NCBI RefSeq assembly: GCF_016907085.1
Contig: NZ_JAFBBJ010000001.1
Span: forward strand, 310,001 to 374,000
Origin: Clavibacter michiganensis
GTDB taxonomy: Bacteria; Actinomycetota; Actinomycetes; Actinomycetales; Microbacteriaceae
Direction of reading: 5' to 3'
Length of the DNA: 64,000 bases
Position 1 is the first letter of the stretch; each line of letters starts with the position of its first letter. Made by a program: the position numbers and the translations under genes. The notes under the pieces were generated by a model that made no database searches, was not told the origin of the DNA, and worked only from the letters and a program-made list of their open reading frames with translations. Positions 32,938 through 42,109 of the stretch are shown in pieces.

Positions 32938-34749
32938 TCAGCCCACGGGTGCGCGGGGCGCAGCCGGCGCGGGCGCTCCCGGGTCGCTCGTGGCGAGCGC
33001 CGGCGCGGTGGTCTCCACCGCGGGCGAGCCCGTCCGCCCCCGTCGGCGCTTCCGTCCCCCCGAGCGCCCGTACACGAGGTACATCGTGAGCCCCATGATG
33101 ATCATGAGCAGCACCGTGTAGACGAACGTGATGCTCATCGAGTCGAGGTTCGCCTCGCCCTCGGTGCTGGCCTTGATCGCGATTCCGAGCGGCTCGTACA
33201 GCGGTTGGTAGAGGAACACCGCCGCGTCGTAGTCGTCGAGCAGGCTGTTGAAGTTGAGCGCCGTGATGGCCGCGACCGTGGGGATCACGAGCGGCACCAG
33301 CACCCGGCGGAACGTCGCGAGCGACCTCGCGCCGAGGATCCGCGCCGCGTCCTCCAACGACTGCGGCACGCTCGCGAACGCCGCCTTCAGCAGGCGCAGC
33401 GTGAACGGCACCTTGACGATGACGTAGGCCACGAGCAGCAGCCACGTCGTGCCTGTGAGCACCTGCCCGCCGATGAGCGGCTGCGGCCGGTCGAACGTCT
33501 GCAGCAGCGCGAGCGCGATGAGGATGGTGGGCAGGATCCACGGTATGTGCAGCAGGTACTCCAGCGTCGCGGTCACCCAGTTGCGGTTCCGCTGGATCAT
33601 GCGCGCGACGAACAGGAGCCCTGCCACGACGATCACCGCGGCCAGCGCGCTGTAGACGAGGCTCACGATGAAGGGGCGCAGCACGTCGGGGGAGCCGAGC
33701 ACGGTCGCGTAGTTCCGCAGCGTGAACGAGTCCCACGTGATGGAGCCCGTCTGCACGCTCTTCGAGTCGAGGAACGAGAACAGCACGATGAGGATCACCG
33801 GCAGCGCGTAGACCACGAACAGCGCGTACGCGACCACGTGCACCACGCCGTTCACGACCGGGTTCCGGATGCGCTGCTTCTGCAGCGGCGTCGCGACCTT
33901 GGCCACCGAGAAGTACACGCCCGACTTCTCGACGCGGTTCATGATCGCCAGCAGCAGGATGGTGGCGACGCCCAGGACGATCGCCAGCAGGGCGGCGAGG
34001 TCGCGGGAGCTCGTGCTCTTGGAGAACGTGACGATCATCGGCGCCACCGTCTGGAAGCCGGTGCCGCCGAGCACCAGGGGGGCGGTGAGCGCCCCGAGGC
34101 CGGTGAGGAACGTGAGGACGGTGACCGCGAAGATCATGGGCCGCAGCGCCGGCAGCACGATGCGGAAGAGGATGCGCCCGGTGCCCGCGCCCATGCTGCG
34201 CGCCGCCTCGATGGTCTGGTGGTCGATCGCCGCGAGGGACGAGCGGAGGAAGAGCATGTGGTTCGTGGTGGTGGCGAAGGTCATCACGATGACGACCGCG
34301 AAGTAGCCGGAGAACCAGTCGGGGTCGAGGTCGGGGAAGGCGCGCTGCGCGAGCGCGGTGACGAACCCGTAGCGGCCGTAGATGAAGTCGTATCCGGCTG
34401 CCAGCACGATGCCGCCGTAGATGAGCGTCGTGGCGTAGCCGAGCCAGAGCACGCGGGATCCGCGGACCACGAAGTACTCGGTCACCAGCACGATGAAGAT
34501 GCCCACCACGTTGACCGTGATCGCGAGGGTCACCGCGAGCAGAAGGCTGTTGCCGACGCTGCGCATCGCCCGGTCGGAGCTCACGAGCTTCTCCAGCGCC
34601 CGGCCGCTGAACGCGCCGTCGGGGAAGAAGGTCGTGACGAGCAGGTTCGCGTTCGGGAACACCAGGAACGTGACGACGAACCACAGCGCGGCGAGGAGGA
34701 CCACGACGCCGAGCGGGGAGCGCAGCAGCGCGCGGACGGGGGTGCGCAC
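32938..34749 (-). CDS. Fused ABC permease of an Fe3+/phosphonate-type importer (FbpB-like)
   Basis: This 603-residue protein contains two binding-protein-dependent permease domains in one chain, with about 12 membrane segments. Each half has an EAA-type loop that contacts the ATPase (EAARSMGAGTGRILFRIVLP and EDAARILGARSLATFRRVLVP). That double arrangement is typical of FbpB/SfuB ferric-iron and 2-aminoethylphosphonate permeases. The tail is a basic RKRRRGR stretch plus Ala/Pro residues. The GTG at 34749 lies 2 nt after the ATPase stop, so it is the third gene of the operon. Confidence 0.9.
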   Translation of the reverse strand: MRTPVRALLRSPLGVVVLLAALWFVVTFLVFPNANLLVTTFFPDGAFSGRALEKLVSSDRAMRSVGNSLLLAVTLAITVNVVGIFIVLVTEYFVVRGSRVLWLGYATTLIYGGIVLAAGYDFIYGRYGFVTALAQRAFPDLDPDWFSGYFAVVIVMTFATTTNHMLFLRSSLAAIDHQTIEAARSMGAGTGRILFRIVLPALRPMIFAVTVLTFLTGLGALTAPLVLGGTGFQTVAPMIVTFSKSTSSRDLAALLAIVLGVATILLLAIMNRVEKSGVYFSVAKVATPLQKQRIRNPVVNGVVHVVAYALFVVYALPVILIVLFSFLDSKSVQTGSITWDSFTLRNYATVLGSPDVLRPFIVSLVYSALAAVIVVAGLLFVARMIQRNRNWVTATLEYLLHIPWILPTILIALALLQTFDRPQPLIGGQVLTGTTWLLLVAYVIVKVPFTLRLLKAAFASVPQSLEDAARILGARSLATFRRVLVPLVIPTVAAITALNFNSLLDDYDAAVFLYQPLYEPLGIAIKASTEGEANLDSMSITFVYTVLLMIIMGLTMYLVYGRSGGRKRRRGRTGSPAVETTAPALATSDPGAPAPAAPRAPVG

Positions 34750-34751
34750 GG

Positions 34752-35780
34752 CTAAGACCGGTACTGCAGGATCGCGGACGGGTCGATGCCCACGACGACC
34801 TCGGTCCCGGGTGCCAGTGGCGGGGCACCCGTCTCGGTGACGAGGGCCTCGACGGCATCGTCTCCGAGGTCGACGCGATAGGTGCTGTACGAGCCGTGGT
34901 AGCTGCGCTCGGCGACGACCCCGTCGATGCGCACGCGACGCGGATCCGCGGCTGCCGCGTCGCGGGCGGCCACCGACACACGCTCGAGCCGCACGTACGC
35001 GCGGCCCGAGGCGTCGAGGTCCGTCGCGCCGGCGTCGCGGAGACGCTCGACCGTCGCGGGGCCGAGCGGGTTGATCGCGCCGACGAACGTGGCGACGAAC
35101 TCCGTGGCCGACCGGTCGTAGACGTCCTCCGGGGTGCCGACCTGCTCGATGCGCCCCGCGTCGAAGACCGCGATGCGATCGCTCATGGTGAGCGCCTCCT
35201 CCTGGTCGTGCGTCACGTACACGGTCGTGATCCCGAGCCGGGACTGCAGGCCCTTCAGCTGCTCGCGCAGCTGCACGCGGAGCTTGGCGTCGAGGTTGGA
35301 GAGGGGCTCGTCGAGCAGCAGGATCCGCGGCTCGAGCACGAGCGCCCGCGCGATCGCGACGCGCTGCTGCTGCCCGCCGGAGAGCTCCGCCACGTTCTTG
35401 TCGAGCTGCGCGGCGCTCAGCTCGACCTGGTCGGCCATGGCGCGGACGAGGCGGTCGGTCTCCGCCTTGCCGGCCTTCCGCACCGTGAGGCCGAAGGCGA
35501 TGTTCTGCCGCACCGACATGCTCGGGAAGAGCGCGTAGTTCTGGAAGACCATGCCGACCCGGCGCTTCTCGCTGGGGAGCCGCGTGGCGACCTGCCCGTC
35601 GATCACGATGTCGCCGCGGCTGGGATCCACGAAGCCGGCGAGGGTCCGCAGCGCGGTCGTCTTGCCGCAGCCCGACGGCCCGAGGAGGGTGAAGAACTCG
35701 CCCTCGTGGATCTCGAGGTCGAGCCCGGGGATCGCCACCTGGTCGCCGAAGCGCACCTCGACGTCGTCGAAGCGGATCAT
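34752..35780 (-). CDS. ABC importer ATP-binding protein (FbpC/PotA-like)
   Basis: This 342-residue ATPase has Walker A GPSGCGKTT, signature [15 protein letters not shown], Walker B ILLLDEPLSNLDAKLR and H-loop THDQEEA, followed by a C-terminal TOBE/OB regulatory domain (about 240-342, APGTEVVVGIDPSAI). Sequence after VGMVFQNYALFP is that of the iron, spermidine and phosphonate group. It overlaps the binding-protein gene by one base (TGATG). Together the three genes form a complete importer: binding protein, ATPase, permease. Confidence 0.93.
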   Translation of the reverse strand: MIRFDDVEVRFGDQVAIPGLDLEIHEGEFFTLLGPSGCGKTTALRTLAGFVDPSRGDIVIDGQVATRLPSEKRRVGMVFQNYALFPSMSVRQNIAFGLTVRKAGKAETDRLVRAMADQVELSAAQLDKNVAELSGGQQQRVAIARALVLEPRILLLDEPLSNLDAKLRVQLREQLKGLQSRLGITTVYVTHDQEEALTMSDRIAVFDAGRIEQVGTPEDVYDRSATEFVATFVGAINPLGPATVERLRDAGATDLDASGRAYVRLERVSVAARDAAAADPRRVRIDGVVAERSYHGSYSTYRVDLGDDAVEALVTETGAPPLAPGTEVVVGIDPSAILQYRS

Positions 35781-36862
35781 CAGGGCAGGTACTCCAGCTC
35801 GGTCTTCTCGACCCAGTCGGCGATGTGCTCGCGCACGAAGCCGTAGTCGACGTCCTGCTTGTCGAGCGACTCGATGAGCTCCTTCACCGCCGGGAGCGCC
35901 TTCTCGCGCGCGGTCGTATTGACGGGGTAGCTCGAGAACTCCTCCGCGAACGCGCCCTGCACGTCGGCGCTGCCGAACCAGTCGATGAACGCGCGGGCGC
36001 GCTCCTCCTTCTTCGTGCCGGCGATCTCGGCGATCTGCTCGGTCACGAACGGGACGCCGGCCTTCGCGGGGACGATCTCGGTGGTGGTGCCGTACTGCGC
36101 GTCGCGCGCCGCGATGCCGCTCGAGGCGAGGGTGCCGAACGCGACCTCGCCGCGGGAGAGGCGGGCGTAGAGGTCGGTGCCCTCGACCGCGGGGGATCCG
36201 TTCGCGAAGTAGTCCTTCACGACCTGCCAGCCGGCGTCGCTGATGCCGAGGTCGCCGTCCGGGTCCTCGTAGGGCGCGAGGAGGCCCGCGAGGATGAGCT
36301 GCGGGGTCGCCTCGCCCAGGCGCGTGTTGACCTCGTACTTCCCCTCGTACTCTGAGGAGTACAGGTCCGTCACGTCGCGCGGCACGTCGCCGCCCGAGGT
36401 CTGCTTCGCGTCGTGCACGGTGACGATCGCCTGCTCCACGAGCGGCCAGTACGCGCCGTCGGCGGGATCGCCGGCGGCCTGGTCGACCTCGCCCGACCAC
36501 GCGGGCATGTAGGCGGTGATGGCGTCCTCCGCCTTGAGGTTCTCGAAGTACATGTTGTTGAGGCCGAACACCACGTCCCCGACGGGGTTGTTCTTCTCCG
36601 CGACGATGCGGTTCGCGAGGTCGGCGCCGCCGAGGCCCACGATCTGGATGTCGAATCCGGCCTTCGCGGCCTCCGCCGTGACCCAGTCGCCGCGGCCGTC
36701 GCCGTTGGAGTTCGTGTAGACGATGAGCGTGTCGCCCGAGGCGGGGGAGACGGCGGGGTCCGCGGTGCCGGTGTCGGCGGACGATCCGCACCCGGAGAGC
36801 GCGAGCCCGGCCGCGACCACGGCGGAGAGGGAGATGGTGAGACGGCGGGCGCGGTTCTTCAT
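35780..36862 (-). CDS. Solute-binding lipoprotein of an Fe3+/phosphonate-type importer
   Basis: The 360-residue protein has a lipoprotein signal: basic start MKNRARR, hydrophobic stretch and lipobox LSGC with the cysteine near residue 24, so it should be anchored outside the membrane. The rest matches the family of ferric-iron and phosphonate binding proteins (DTLIVYTNSNGD; NNMYFENLKA; YSSEYEGKY, which supplies possible metal-binding tyrosines). The start ATG has GAGAGG upstream. First gene of the operon with the ATPase and fused permease. Iron is a good guess but not proven. Confidence 0.9.
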   Translation of the reverse strand: MKNRARRLTISLSAVVAAGLALSGCGSSADTGTADPAVSPASGDTLIVYTNSNGDGRGDWVTAEAAKAGFDIQIVGLGGADLANRIVAEKNNPVGDVVFGLNNMYFENLKAEDAITAYMPAWSGEVDQAAGDPADGAYWPLVEQAIVTVHDAKQTSGGDVPRDVTDLYSSEYEGKYEVNTRLGEATPQLILAGLLAPYEDPDGDLGISDAGWQVVKDYFANGSPAVEGTDLYARLSRGEVAFGTLASSGIAARDAQYGTTTEIVPAKAGVPFVTEQIAEIAGTKKEERARAFIDWFGSADVQGAFAEEFSSYPVNTTAREKALPAVKELIESLDKQDVDYGFVREHIADWVEKTELEYLP

Positions 36863-36930
36863 GGTGTCCTCTCGGAGGGAGCACGACGGTGTGCTCGCGG
36901 GCGGTCGCGCCGGACCGGCACGAAGTCCCC

Positions 36931-36936
36931 AGGCTA
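36931..36936 (-). promoter_or_regulatory. Candidate -10 box (TAGCCT) for the importer operon
   Basis: TAGCCT on the minus strand lies 68 nt before the ATG at 36862. I see no clear Fur/DtxR-type operator in the leader. The rest of the 239-nt divergent gap (36863-37101) has only the small inverted repeat at 37070. Confidence 0.35.
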
Positions 36937-37069
36937 GGAGCGGGATCCTCGGCGGCCCCCTCCGGCGGACGCTGTTGGCTCGCTGTTCAGCGGAGGGACA
37001 CGCCGGCCGATTCCCCAGGTGAGGAGGAAGCTGGTCGAGGGCACGATGCCCGCGCTCGCGGGAGCGGGA

Positions 37070-37086
37070 ATACATAGCCCGTGTAT
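37070..37086. repeat. Small inverted repeat ATACA-N7-TGTAT before the DHA2 exporter
   Basis: This A+T-rich repeat stands out 16 nt before the ATG at 37102 and could be a repressor site; no regulator gene is adjacent. Confidence 0.4.
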
Positions 37087-37101
37087 GGGATTCGATACCT
37101 C

Positions 37102-38598
37102 ATGACCGGACGCACCACCACGGGCACGACCCCGACCACGACCGACGACCAGGAGCGCACCCGCTGGCAGGCCTTCTGGGTCTGCGTCGGCGTCGCGGCG
37201 CTCACGATCCTCGACCTCTCGAAGGTCAACGTCGGCCTGCCGTCGATCGAGGAGTCGCTCGGCGCCGGATCCACCGACCTGCAGCTCATCGTCGCCGGAT
37301 ACGCCCTCGCGTTCGGCCTGGCCCTCGTGCCCGCCGGCCGTCTCGGTGACATCCGCAGCCGCCGGCTCATGTTCGTGGTCGGCCTCAGCTCCTTCACGAT
37401 CGCGAGCCTCCTGTGCGCCATCGCGCCCGACGTGAAGACGCTCGTGATCGCGCGGATCCTGCAGGGCGTGGCCGCCGGCATCCAGATGCCGCAGGTGCTC
37501 GGCCTCATCCAGCAGCTCTTCCAGGGCGAGGAGCGGGCGCGTGCCTTCGGCCTGTTCGGTGCCGTCGTCGGCATCTCCACCGCGTTCGGGCCGACCCTCG
37601 GTGGCCTGCTGATCCAGCTCGGCGGCCCCGAGGACGGCTGGCGCCTGCTGTTCTGGATGAACATCCCGCTCGGCATCGTCGCCATCGCGTTCGCGCTCAA
37701 GCTGCTGCCGCGGAAGCAGGCGCGGCCGCAGACGAAGACGGGCCTCGATCCCGTCGGCGTCGTGCTCCTCGCGATCGCCACGTTCTCGCTCATGCTGCCG
37801 TTCGTCCTCACGACGGGCGGGCCCGACGACGACCCGCTCCGGTGGATCTGGCTCGCCGCGGCCGTGGTCGCCGCGGCGCTCTTCGTCGCGTGGGAGCGCC
37901 GCTACGAGCGGTCGGGGAAGTCGCCCGTGGTGCACTTCGCGCTCTTCCGGCTCTCCTCGTACCGCAACGGGATCCTCATCGCCACCGCGTACTTCGCGGC
38001 CATCCCCGCGGTGTTCCTGCTCACGACGCTCTACCTCCAGCAGGGTCTGGGCCTCGAGCCCGTGTTCGCGGGCATGGTCAGCATCCCGTTCGCGCTGTCG
38101 TCGGCCGTCACCGCGTGGATCGGCGGACGCCTCGTCTCGCGTCTCGGCCGGCAGCTGGTCGTGATCGGCCTCGCGATCGTCGCGGTCGGCATCACGCTGC
38201 TGCTCCTCGCGGCCGTGCTCACGCCGCAGGAGGCGACGCCGTGGGCGATGGCCGCCGCGATGCTCGTCGCCGGAGTCGGCGCGGGCTTCGTGATCTCGCC
38301 GAACCAGACGCTCACGCTCGCCGAGATCCCCGTGACGGAGGGCGGCGTCGCCGGATCCATGGCGCAGGTCGGCCAGCGCGTCGGCACGGCCGTGGGCGTC
38401 GCGGCAGCATCCGCCACCTTCTTCAGCACGCTCTACGCGGAGGCCGCGGGCGGGGCGGACGCGAGCCTCGCCGTGTACCACGACGGGTTCCGCAACGGCT
38501 TCCTCGTGACGATCGCGCTGGTCGCGGTCGCCCTCGCGCTCGGGCTGGTCGACCTCGGCCAGCGCCGTCGTCGCCGGCAGGAGGCCGCGACCGCCTGA
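37102..38598 (+). CDS. MFS drug exporter, DHA2 family (14 membrane segments)
   Basis: This 498-residue protein has 14 predicted membrane segments and DHA2 features: LDLSKVNVGLPSIEESLG in the first segment, AGRLGDIRSRRLMFVVG (motif A) and GAVVGISTAFGPTLGGLL (motif C of proton antiporters). Such pumps export drugs, dyes or natural products using protons. I prefer the ATG at 37102 (MTGRTTTG) to the GTG at 37081, because the sequence between overlaps an inverted repeat. It is divergent from the iron-type importer. Substrate unknown. Confidence 0.9.
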   Translation: MTGRTTTGTTPTTTDDQERTRWQAFWVCVGVAALTILDLSKVNVGLPSIEESLGAGSTDLQLIVAGYALAFGLALVPAGRLGDIRSRRLMFVVGLSSFTIASLLCAIAPDVKTLVIARILQGVAAGIQMPQVLGLIQQLFQGEERARAFGLFGAVVGISTAFGPTLGGLLIQLGGPEDGWRLLFWMNIPLGIVAIAFALKLLPRKQARPQTKTGLDPVGVVLLAIATFSLMLPFVLTTGGPDDDPLRWIWLAAAVVAAALFVAWERRYERSGKSPVVHFALFRLSSYRNGILIATAYFAAIPAVFLLTTLYLQQGLGLEPVFAGMVSIPFALSSAVTAWIGGRLVSRLGRQLVVIGLAIVAVGITLLLLAAVLTPQEATPWAMAAAMLVAGVGAGFVISPNQTLTLAEIPVTEGGVAGSMAQVGQRVGTAVGVAAASATFFSTLYAEAAGGADASLAVYHDGFRNGFLVTIALVAVALALGLVDLGQRRRRRQEAATA

Positions 38599-38619
38599 TC
38601 GGATGGCGCGACGCCGGGC

Positions 38620-39432
38620 TCAGCGCGCGACGACCGCCAGGACGGCGTCGTGCAGGCGTCCGTTCGTGGCGAGCGCGGAGCCGTGCCACGGTCCCGCATC
38701 GCCGTCGATCGACGTGAAGCGGCCGCCCGCCTCCTCGATCACGGGGATCAGCGCGGCCATGTCGTAGGGCTTCAGGTCGTGCTCGCCCGCGATGTCGAGG
38801 AGCCCCTCCGCGAGCAGCATGTAGGCCCACATGTCGCCGAAGTCGCGGGAGCGCTTCACGCGGCCGGAGAGGTCGAGGAGCTCATCGAGCCGGTCGGCGT
38901 CGCGCCACCGCTGCACGCCGGCGACGCTCATCGAGGCGTCCTCGAGCCGGTCGACGTCGGAGACCCGGATCCGCCGCTCCTGCGATGTCGTGGCCTGCCC
39001 GAGCGTGTCGTCGACGTACGCGCCGAGGCCGGTCGCGCCCCACCAGCGGCGACCGAGCGCGGGAGCGCTCACGACGCCGACCACGGGGACGCCGTCGACC
39101 GCGAGCGCGATGAGCGTGCCCCAGACGGGCACGCCGCGCGCGAAGTTGGATGTGCCGTCGATGGGGTCCACGATCCACTGCCGGGACGACGAGCCGGACG
39201 TGCCGTACTCCTCGCCCAGCACGCTGTCGTGCGGGCGGCTGTCGGCGATGCCGGCGCGGATCGCGCGCTCGACCGACGTGTCGGCGTCGGTGACCCAGCT
39301 GGAGTCGGCCTTCGTCTCGATGGCGAGGTCGGCCGAGCGGAAGCGGTCGAGCGAGATCGCGTCGGCCATGTCGGCCAGCTCCCTCGCGAGCCGCAGGTCG
39401 GACGACAGGGAGTGCAGGGGTTCGGAGGCCAC
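38620..39432 (-). CDS. hisN: Inositol-phosphatase-family enzyme, probable histidinol-phosphatase
   Basis: The 270-residue protein has the metal-binding motifs of the inositol monophosphatase family: GEEYG, WIVDPIDGTSNFARG and YDMAALIPVIEEAGG. In actinobacteria the member next to aroA and rsgA is the histidinol-phosphatase of histidine synthesis, which is why I favour HisN; an inositol or other sugar phosphatase is the alternative. The GTG at 39432 is chosen because TAGGCT lies 7 nt before it, overlapping the stop codon of rsgA. Confidence 0.85.
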   Translation of the reverse strand: MASEPLHSLSSDLRLARELADMADAISLDRFRSADLAIETKADSSWVTDADTSVERAIRAGIADSRPHDSVLGEEYGTSGSSSRQWIVDPIDGTSNFARGVPVWGTLIALAVDGVPVVGVVSAPALGRRWWGATGLGAYVDDTLGQATTSQERRIRVSDVDRLEDASMSVAGVQRWRDADRLDELLDLSGRVKRSRDFGDMWAYMLLAEGLLDIAGEHDLKPYDMAALIPVIEEAGGRFTSIDGDAGPWHGSALATNGRLHDAVLAVVAR

Positions 39433-39439
39433 GGGGTCG

Positions 39440-39445
39440 AGCCTA
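39440..39445 (-). promoter_or_regulatory. -10 box (TAGGCT) built into the rsgA stop codon
   Basis: On the minus strand the TAG stop of rsgA (39445-39443) is also the first half of TAGGCT, 7 nt before the hisN GTG. It could start a leaderless hisN transcript inside the operon. Confidence 0.5.
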
Positions 39446-40519
39446 GCGATCGGCCTGGTCGCCCTTCGACGCGTCGGAGCGGTTGGCGACGAGGTGCTGC
39501 AGCGAGTGCAGGCGCTCGCGTCCTGCGTCGCCCAGCTCGCCCGCCTCGACCCGGTCGACGATCTCCCAGTCGTGCGCCTCGGTGAGCGGGATGCCCCCCG
39601 GCGGCTCGCCCTCGGGCAGGTGCGCGTAGCTGGCGAACGAGCGGAGGATGTTGGCCGGATCCACGTGCCCGAGCCCGAACGAGCGGACCCCCGGGGTGTC
39701 GATGATCCAGCCGTGGCCGCCGTCGCCCGTCTCGACGCGCATCGAGACGGTGGAGCTGGACGTGTGGCGGCCGCGCCCGGTGACCTGGTTGACGACGCCC
39801 GTGGCCCGCTTGGCGTCGGGGACGAGCGCGTTGACGAGCGTGGACTTGCCGACGCCCGAGTGCCCGACCGCGACGGTCGTGCGGTCGGCCAGCAGCGCAC
39901 GCAGCTCATCGAGCGGCACGTCGTCCGAGCGGCTGAGCACGACCGGCACGTCGAGCACGCGGAAGTGGGCGGCGAAGGGCGCGGGGTCGGCGACGTCCGA
40001 CTTGGTGATGCAGAGGATCGGCTGGATCCCGGCGTCGAACGCGGCCACCAGGTAGCGGTCGACGAGGCGCGCGCGCGGCTCGGGCTCGGCGGCCGCGACG
40101 ACGATGAGCATCTGGTCGGCGTTCGCCACGATCACGCGCTCGACGGCGTCGGAGTCGTCGGCGCTGCGGCGCAGGAGCGTCCGTCGCGGGGCGATGCGGA
40201 CGATGCGGGAGAGGCTGCCCTCGTCGCCGGAGGTGTCGCCGACGATGTCGACCCGGTCGTTCGTGACCACCGCCTTCTTGCCGAGCTCCCGGGCGCGCGT
40301 CGCGATGAGCGTGTGCTCGTCGGGCGTGTCCTCGCCGACGAGCACGCCGAAGCGGCCGCGGTCGACCGTGAGCACCCGGCCCTCGACGGAGTCGGCGTGC
40401 CCGGGCCGCTGCTTGCTGCGCGGTTTGTTGCCCTTGGGGTTCGGTCGGACGCGCACCGAGGACTCGTCGTAGGCGTCCCAGACGCCGTCGTCCTGCTCGG
40501 GATCCGCGAGCCAGCTCAC
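39443..40519 (-). CDS. rsgA: Ribosome small-subunit GTPase RsgA, zinc-finger cysteines missing
   Basis: This 358-residue circularly permuted GTPase matures the 30S subunit. It has an OB-fold domain, then G4 ITKSD before G1 [14 protein letters not shown] and G3 DTPGVRSFG, the diagnostic order. Known members end in a zinc-binding Cys-Cys-His-Cys segment. Here the matching region ([15 protein letters not shown]) has no cysteine; the only cysteine in the protein is in PILCITKSD. The GTG at 40519 overlaps the aroA stop (GTGA), so aroA, rsgA and hisN form an operon. Confidence 0.93.
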   Translation of the reverse strand: MSWLADPEQDDGVWDAYDESSVRVRPNPKGNKPRSKQRPGHADSVEGRVLTVDRGRFGVLVGEDTPDEHTLIATRARELGKKAVVTNDRVDIVGDTSGDEGSLSRIVRIAPRRTLLRRSADDSDAVERVIVANADQMLIVVAAAEPEPRARLVDRYLVAAFDAGIQPILCITKSDVADPAPFAAHFRVLDVPVVLSRSDDVPLDELRALLADRTTVAVGHSGVGKSTLVNALVPDAKRATGVVNQVTGRGRHTSSSTVSMRVETGDGGHGWIIDTPGVRSFGLGHVDPANILRSFASYAHLPEGEPPGGIPLTEAHDWEIVDRVEAGELGDAGRERLHSLQHLVANRSDASKGDQADR

Positions 40520-41979
40520 AGGAGGCCGCCGAGCCCGCCCGCGGCGCCAGGTCCGGTGATCCCGCCCAGCGCGAGGGGGTCGACGGCGGCGCGCGGCGCG
40601 CGGCCGAGGAGCGGGCCGAGCCACAGCTCGGGGAACTCGGGCAGCGTCTTCGCGGTCGTGCCGATGTCGTCGATCTCGAGGCCCGGCACGGCCAGGCCGA
40701 CGATCGCGCCCGCGGTCGCCATGCGGTGGTCCTCGTAGGCGCGCCACGGGCCGCCGTGCAGCGGGGCGGGCTCGATCGCGAGACCGTCAGCCAACTCCGT
40801 GACGGATCCACCGAGCCCGGTGATCTCCGCCGCCAGCGCGGCCAGCCGGTCGGTCTCGTGCCCGCGCAGGTGCCCGATGCCCGTGATGCGGCTGGGTCCG
40901 TCGGCGAGGGCCGCGAGCGCGACCAGCGCGGGCGCCAGCTCGCCGCCGGTGCTGAGGTCGAGGTCGACGCCGGGGATGCGGCCGCCGGCCGCGAGCCCCG
41001 GGCCGCCGTCGACGACGAGCGCGTCGCCCTCGCGCGTGACGGTCGCGCCGAACCGCGGCAGCAGGTGCGCGAGGTCCGCGCCGACCTGCGTGGTCTCCGC
41101 GGGCCAGCCCGGGATCTGGACGCGACCGCCCGCGACGATCGCCGCGCAGAGGAACGGCGCGGCGTTGGAGAGGTCGGGCTCGATGCGCACCTCGCGGCCG
41201 GCGATGGGGGAGGAGGGCACGATCCAGAGGCCGGGCTCCGGGCTCTCGACGACGACCCCGCGCTCCGCGAGCGTGCGGATCGTCATCTCGATGTGCGGCA
41301 TGCTCGGCAGCGTGGCGCCCGTGTGCCGGAGCCGCAGCCCCTGCGCGAACCGGGGCGCGGCGAGCAGGAGGCCGGAGACGAACTGGCTGGAGGCGGACGC
41401 GTCGATGGCGATCTCGCCGCCCGGCACCTCGCCGGTGCCGTAGAGGCTGAAGGGCAGCGCGCGGCGCCCGTCGTCGTTGACGTCGACCCCGAGCGCGCGG
41501 AGCGCCTCGATGGTTCCCGACATGGGGCGGCGGCGGGCGCTCGGGTCGCCGTCGAAGGAGACGGGCCCGAGGGCCAGTGCGGCGACGGGCGGCAGGAAGC
41601 GCATCACGGTGCCGGCGAGGCCGCACTCGATGGTGATCCCGCCCGCGAGCTCCGCCGGCGTGATCCGCAGGTCGGGCCCGAACGCCCCGTCGCCGTCGAC
41701 CTCCTCGATCACGGTGCCGAGGGCCCGCAGCGCCTCGACCATGAGGCGGGTGTCGCGCGACCGGAGCGGCGCGCGCAGGGTGGAAGGAGAGTCGGCGAGG
41801 GCGGACAGGACCAGCTCGCGGTTCGTCAGGCTCTTGGATCCCGGCAGCGGCACGGTCGCGTCGAGCGGCCCGTCCGCCACGGGCGCCGCCCACGGCCCGT
41901 CGTCCGTCGGCACGGGCGCATGGGTCCGGTCGTCGTCGTACGGGCTGAAGGTCGGACCGGAATACCTGAAGATCTCCAT
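40516..41979 (-). CDS. aroA: 3-phosphoshikimate 1-carboxyvinyltransferase (EPSP synthase)
   Basis: This 487-residue enzyme joins phosphoenolpyruvate to shikimate 3-phosphate in aromatic amino-acid synthesis. Motifs: [40 protein letters not shown] and [11 protein letters not shown]. It has about 45 residues before the PGSKS motif, more than the usual 15 or so. The ATG at 41979 has TACTCT 9 nt upstream. It is divergent from sigR with a 130-nt gap. Glyphosate sensitivity class is not inferred. Confidence 0.95.
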   Translation of the reverse strand: MEIFRYSGPTFSPYDDDRTHAPVPTDDGPWAAPVADGPLDATVPLPGSKSLTNRELVLSALADSPSTLRAPLRSRDTRLMVEALRALGTVIEEVDGDGAFGPDLRITPAELAGGITIECGLAGTVMRFLPPVAALALGPVSFDGDPSARRRPMSGTIEALRALGVDVNDDGRRALPFSLYGTGEVPGGEIAIDASASSQFVSGLLLAAPRFAQGLRLRHTGATLPSMPHIEMTIRTLAERGVVVESPEPGLWIVPSSPIAGREVRIEPDLSNAAPFLCAAIVAGGRVQIPGWPAETTQVGADLAHLLPRFGATVTREGDALVVDGGPGLAAGGRIPGVDLDLSTGGELAPALVALAALADGPSRITGIGHLRGHETDRLAALAAEITGLGGSVTELADGLAIEPAPLHGGPWRAYEDHRMATAGAIVGLAVPGLEIDDIGTTAKTLPEFPELWLGPLLGRAPRAAVDPLALGGITGPGAAGGLGGLL

Positions 41980-41988
41980 GGGTTCACC

Positions 41989-41994
41989 AGAGTA
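41989..41994 (-). promoter_or_regulatory. -10 box (TACTCT) for aroA
   Basis: TACTCT on the minus strand lies 9 nt before the aroA ATG at 41979. Confidence 0.45.
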
Positions 41995-42035
41995 CCGGGC
42001 AGACGTCCGGCAGGCCCGGATCCCGGGCCGGGAAG

Positions 42036-42049
42036 GATCACCCGTGATC
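42036..42049. repeat. Palindrome GATCACCCGTGATC between aroA and sigR
   Basis: A perfect 6-bp inverted repeat with a 2-nt spacer lies about 47 nt upstream of the sigR -10 candidate. It may be an operator; no known consensus is matched. Confidence 0.5.
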
Positions 42050-42095
42050 ACGAGGACAGCACCGGCGGCCCCGTCCGCCGAGCTCGTGCGCGCCG

Positions 42096-42101
42096 TAGAA
42101 T
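42096..42101 (+). promoter_or_regulatory. -10 box (TAGAAT) for sigR-rsrA
   Basis: TAGAAT lies 8 nt before the ATG at 42110. A SigR-type GGAAT/GTT pair is not found with correct spacing. Confidence 0.45.
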
Positions 42102-42109
42102 CTGCCCTG

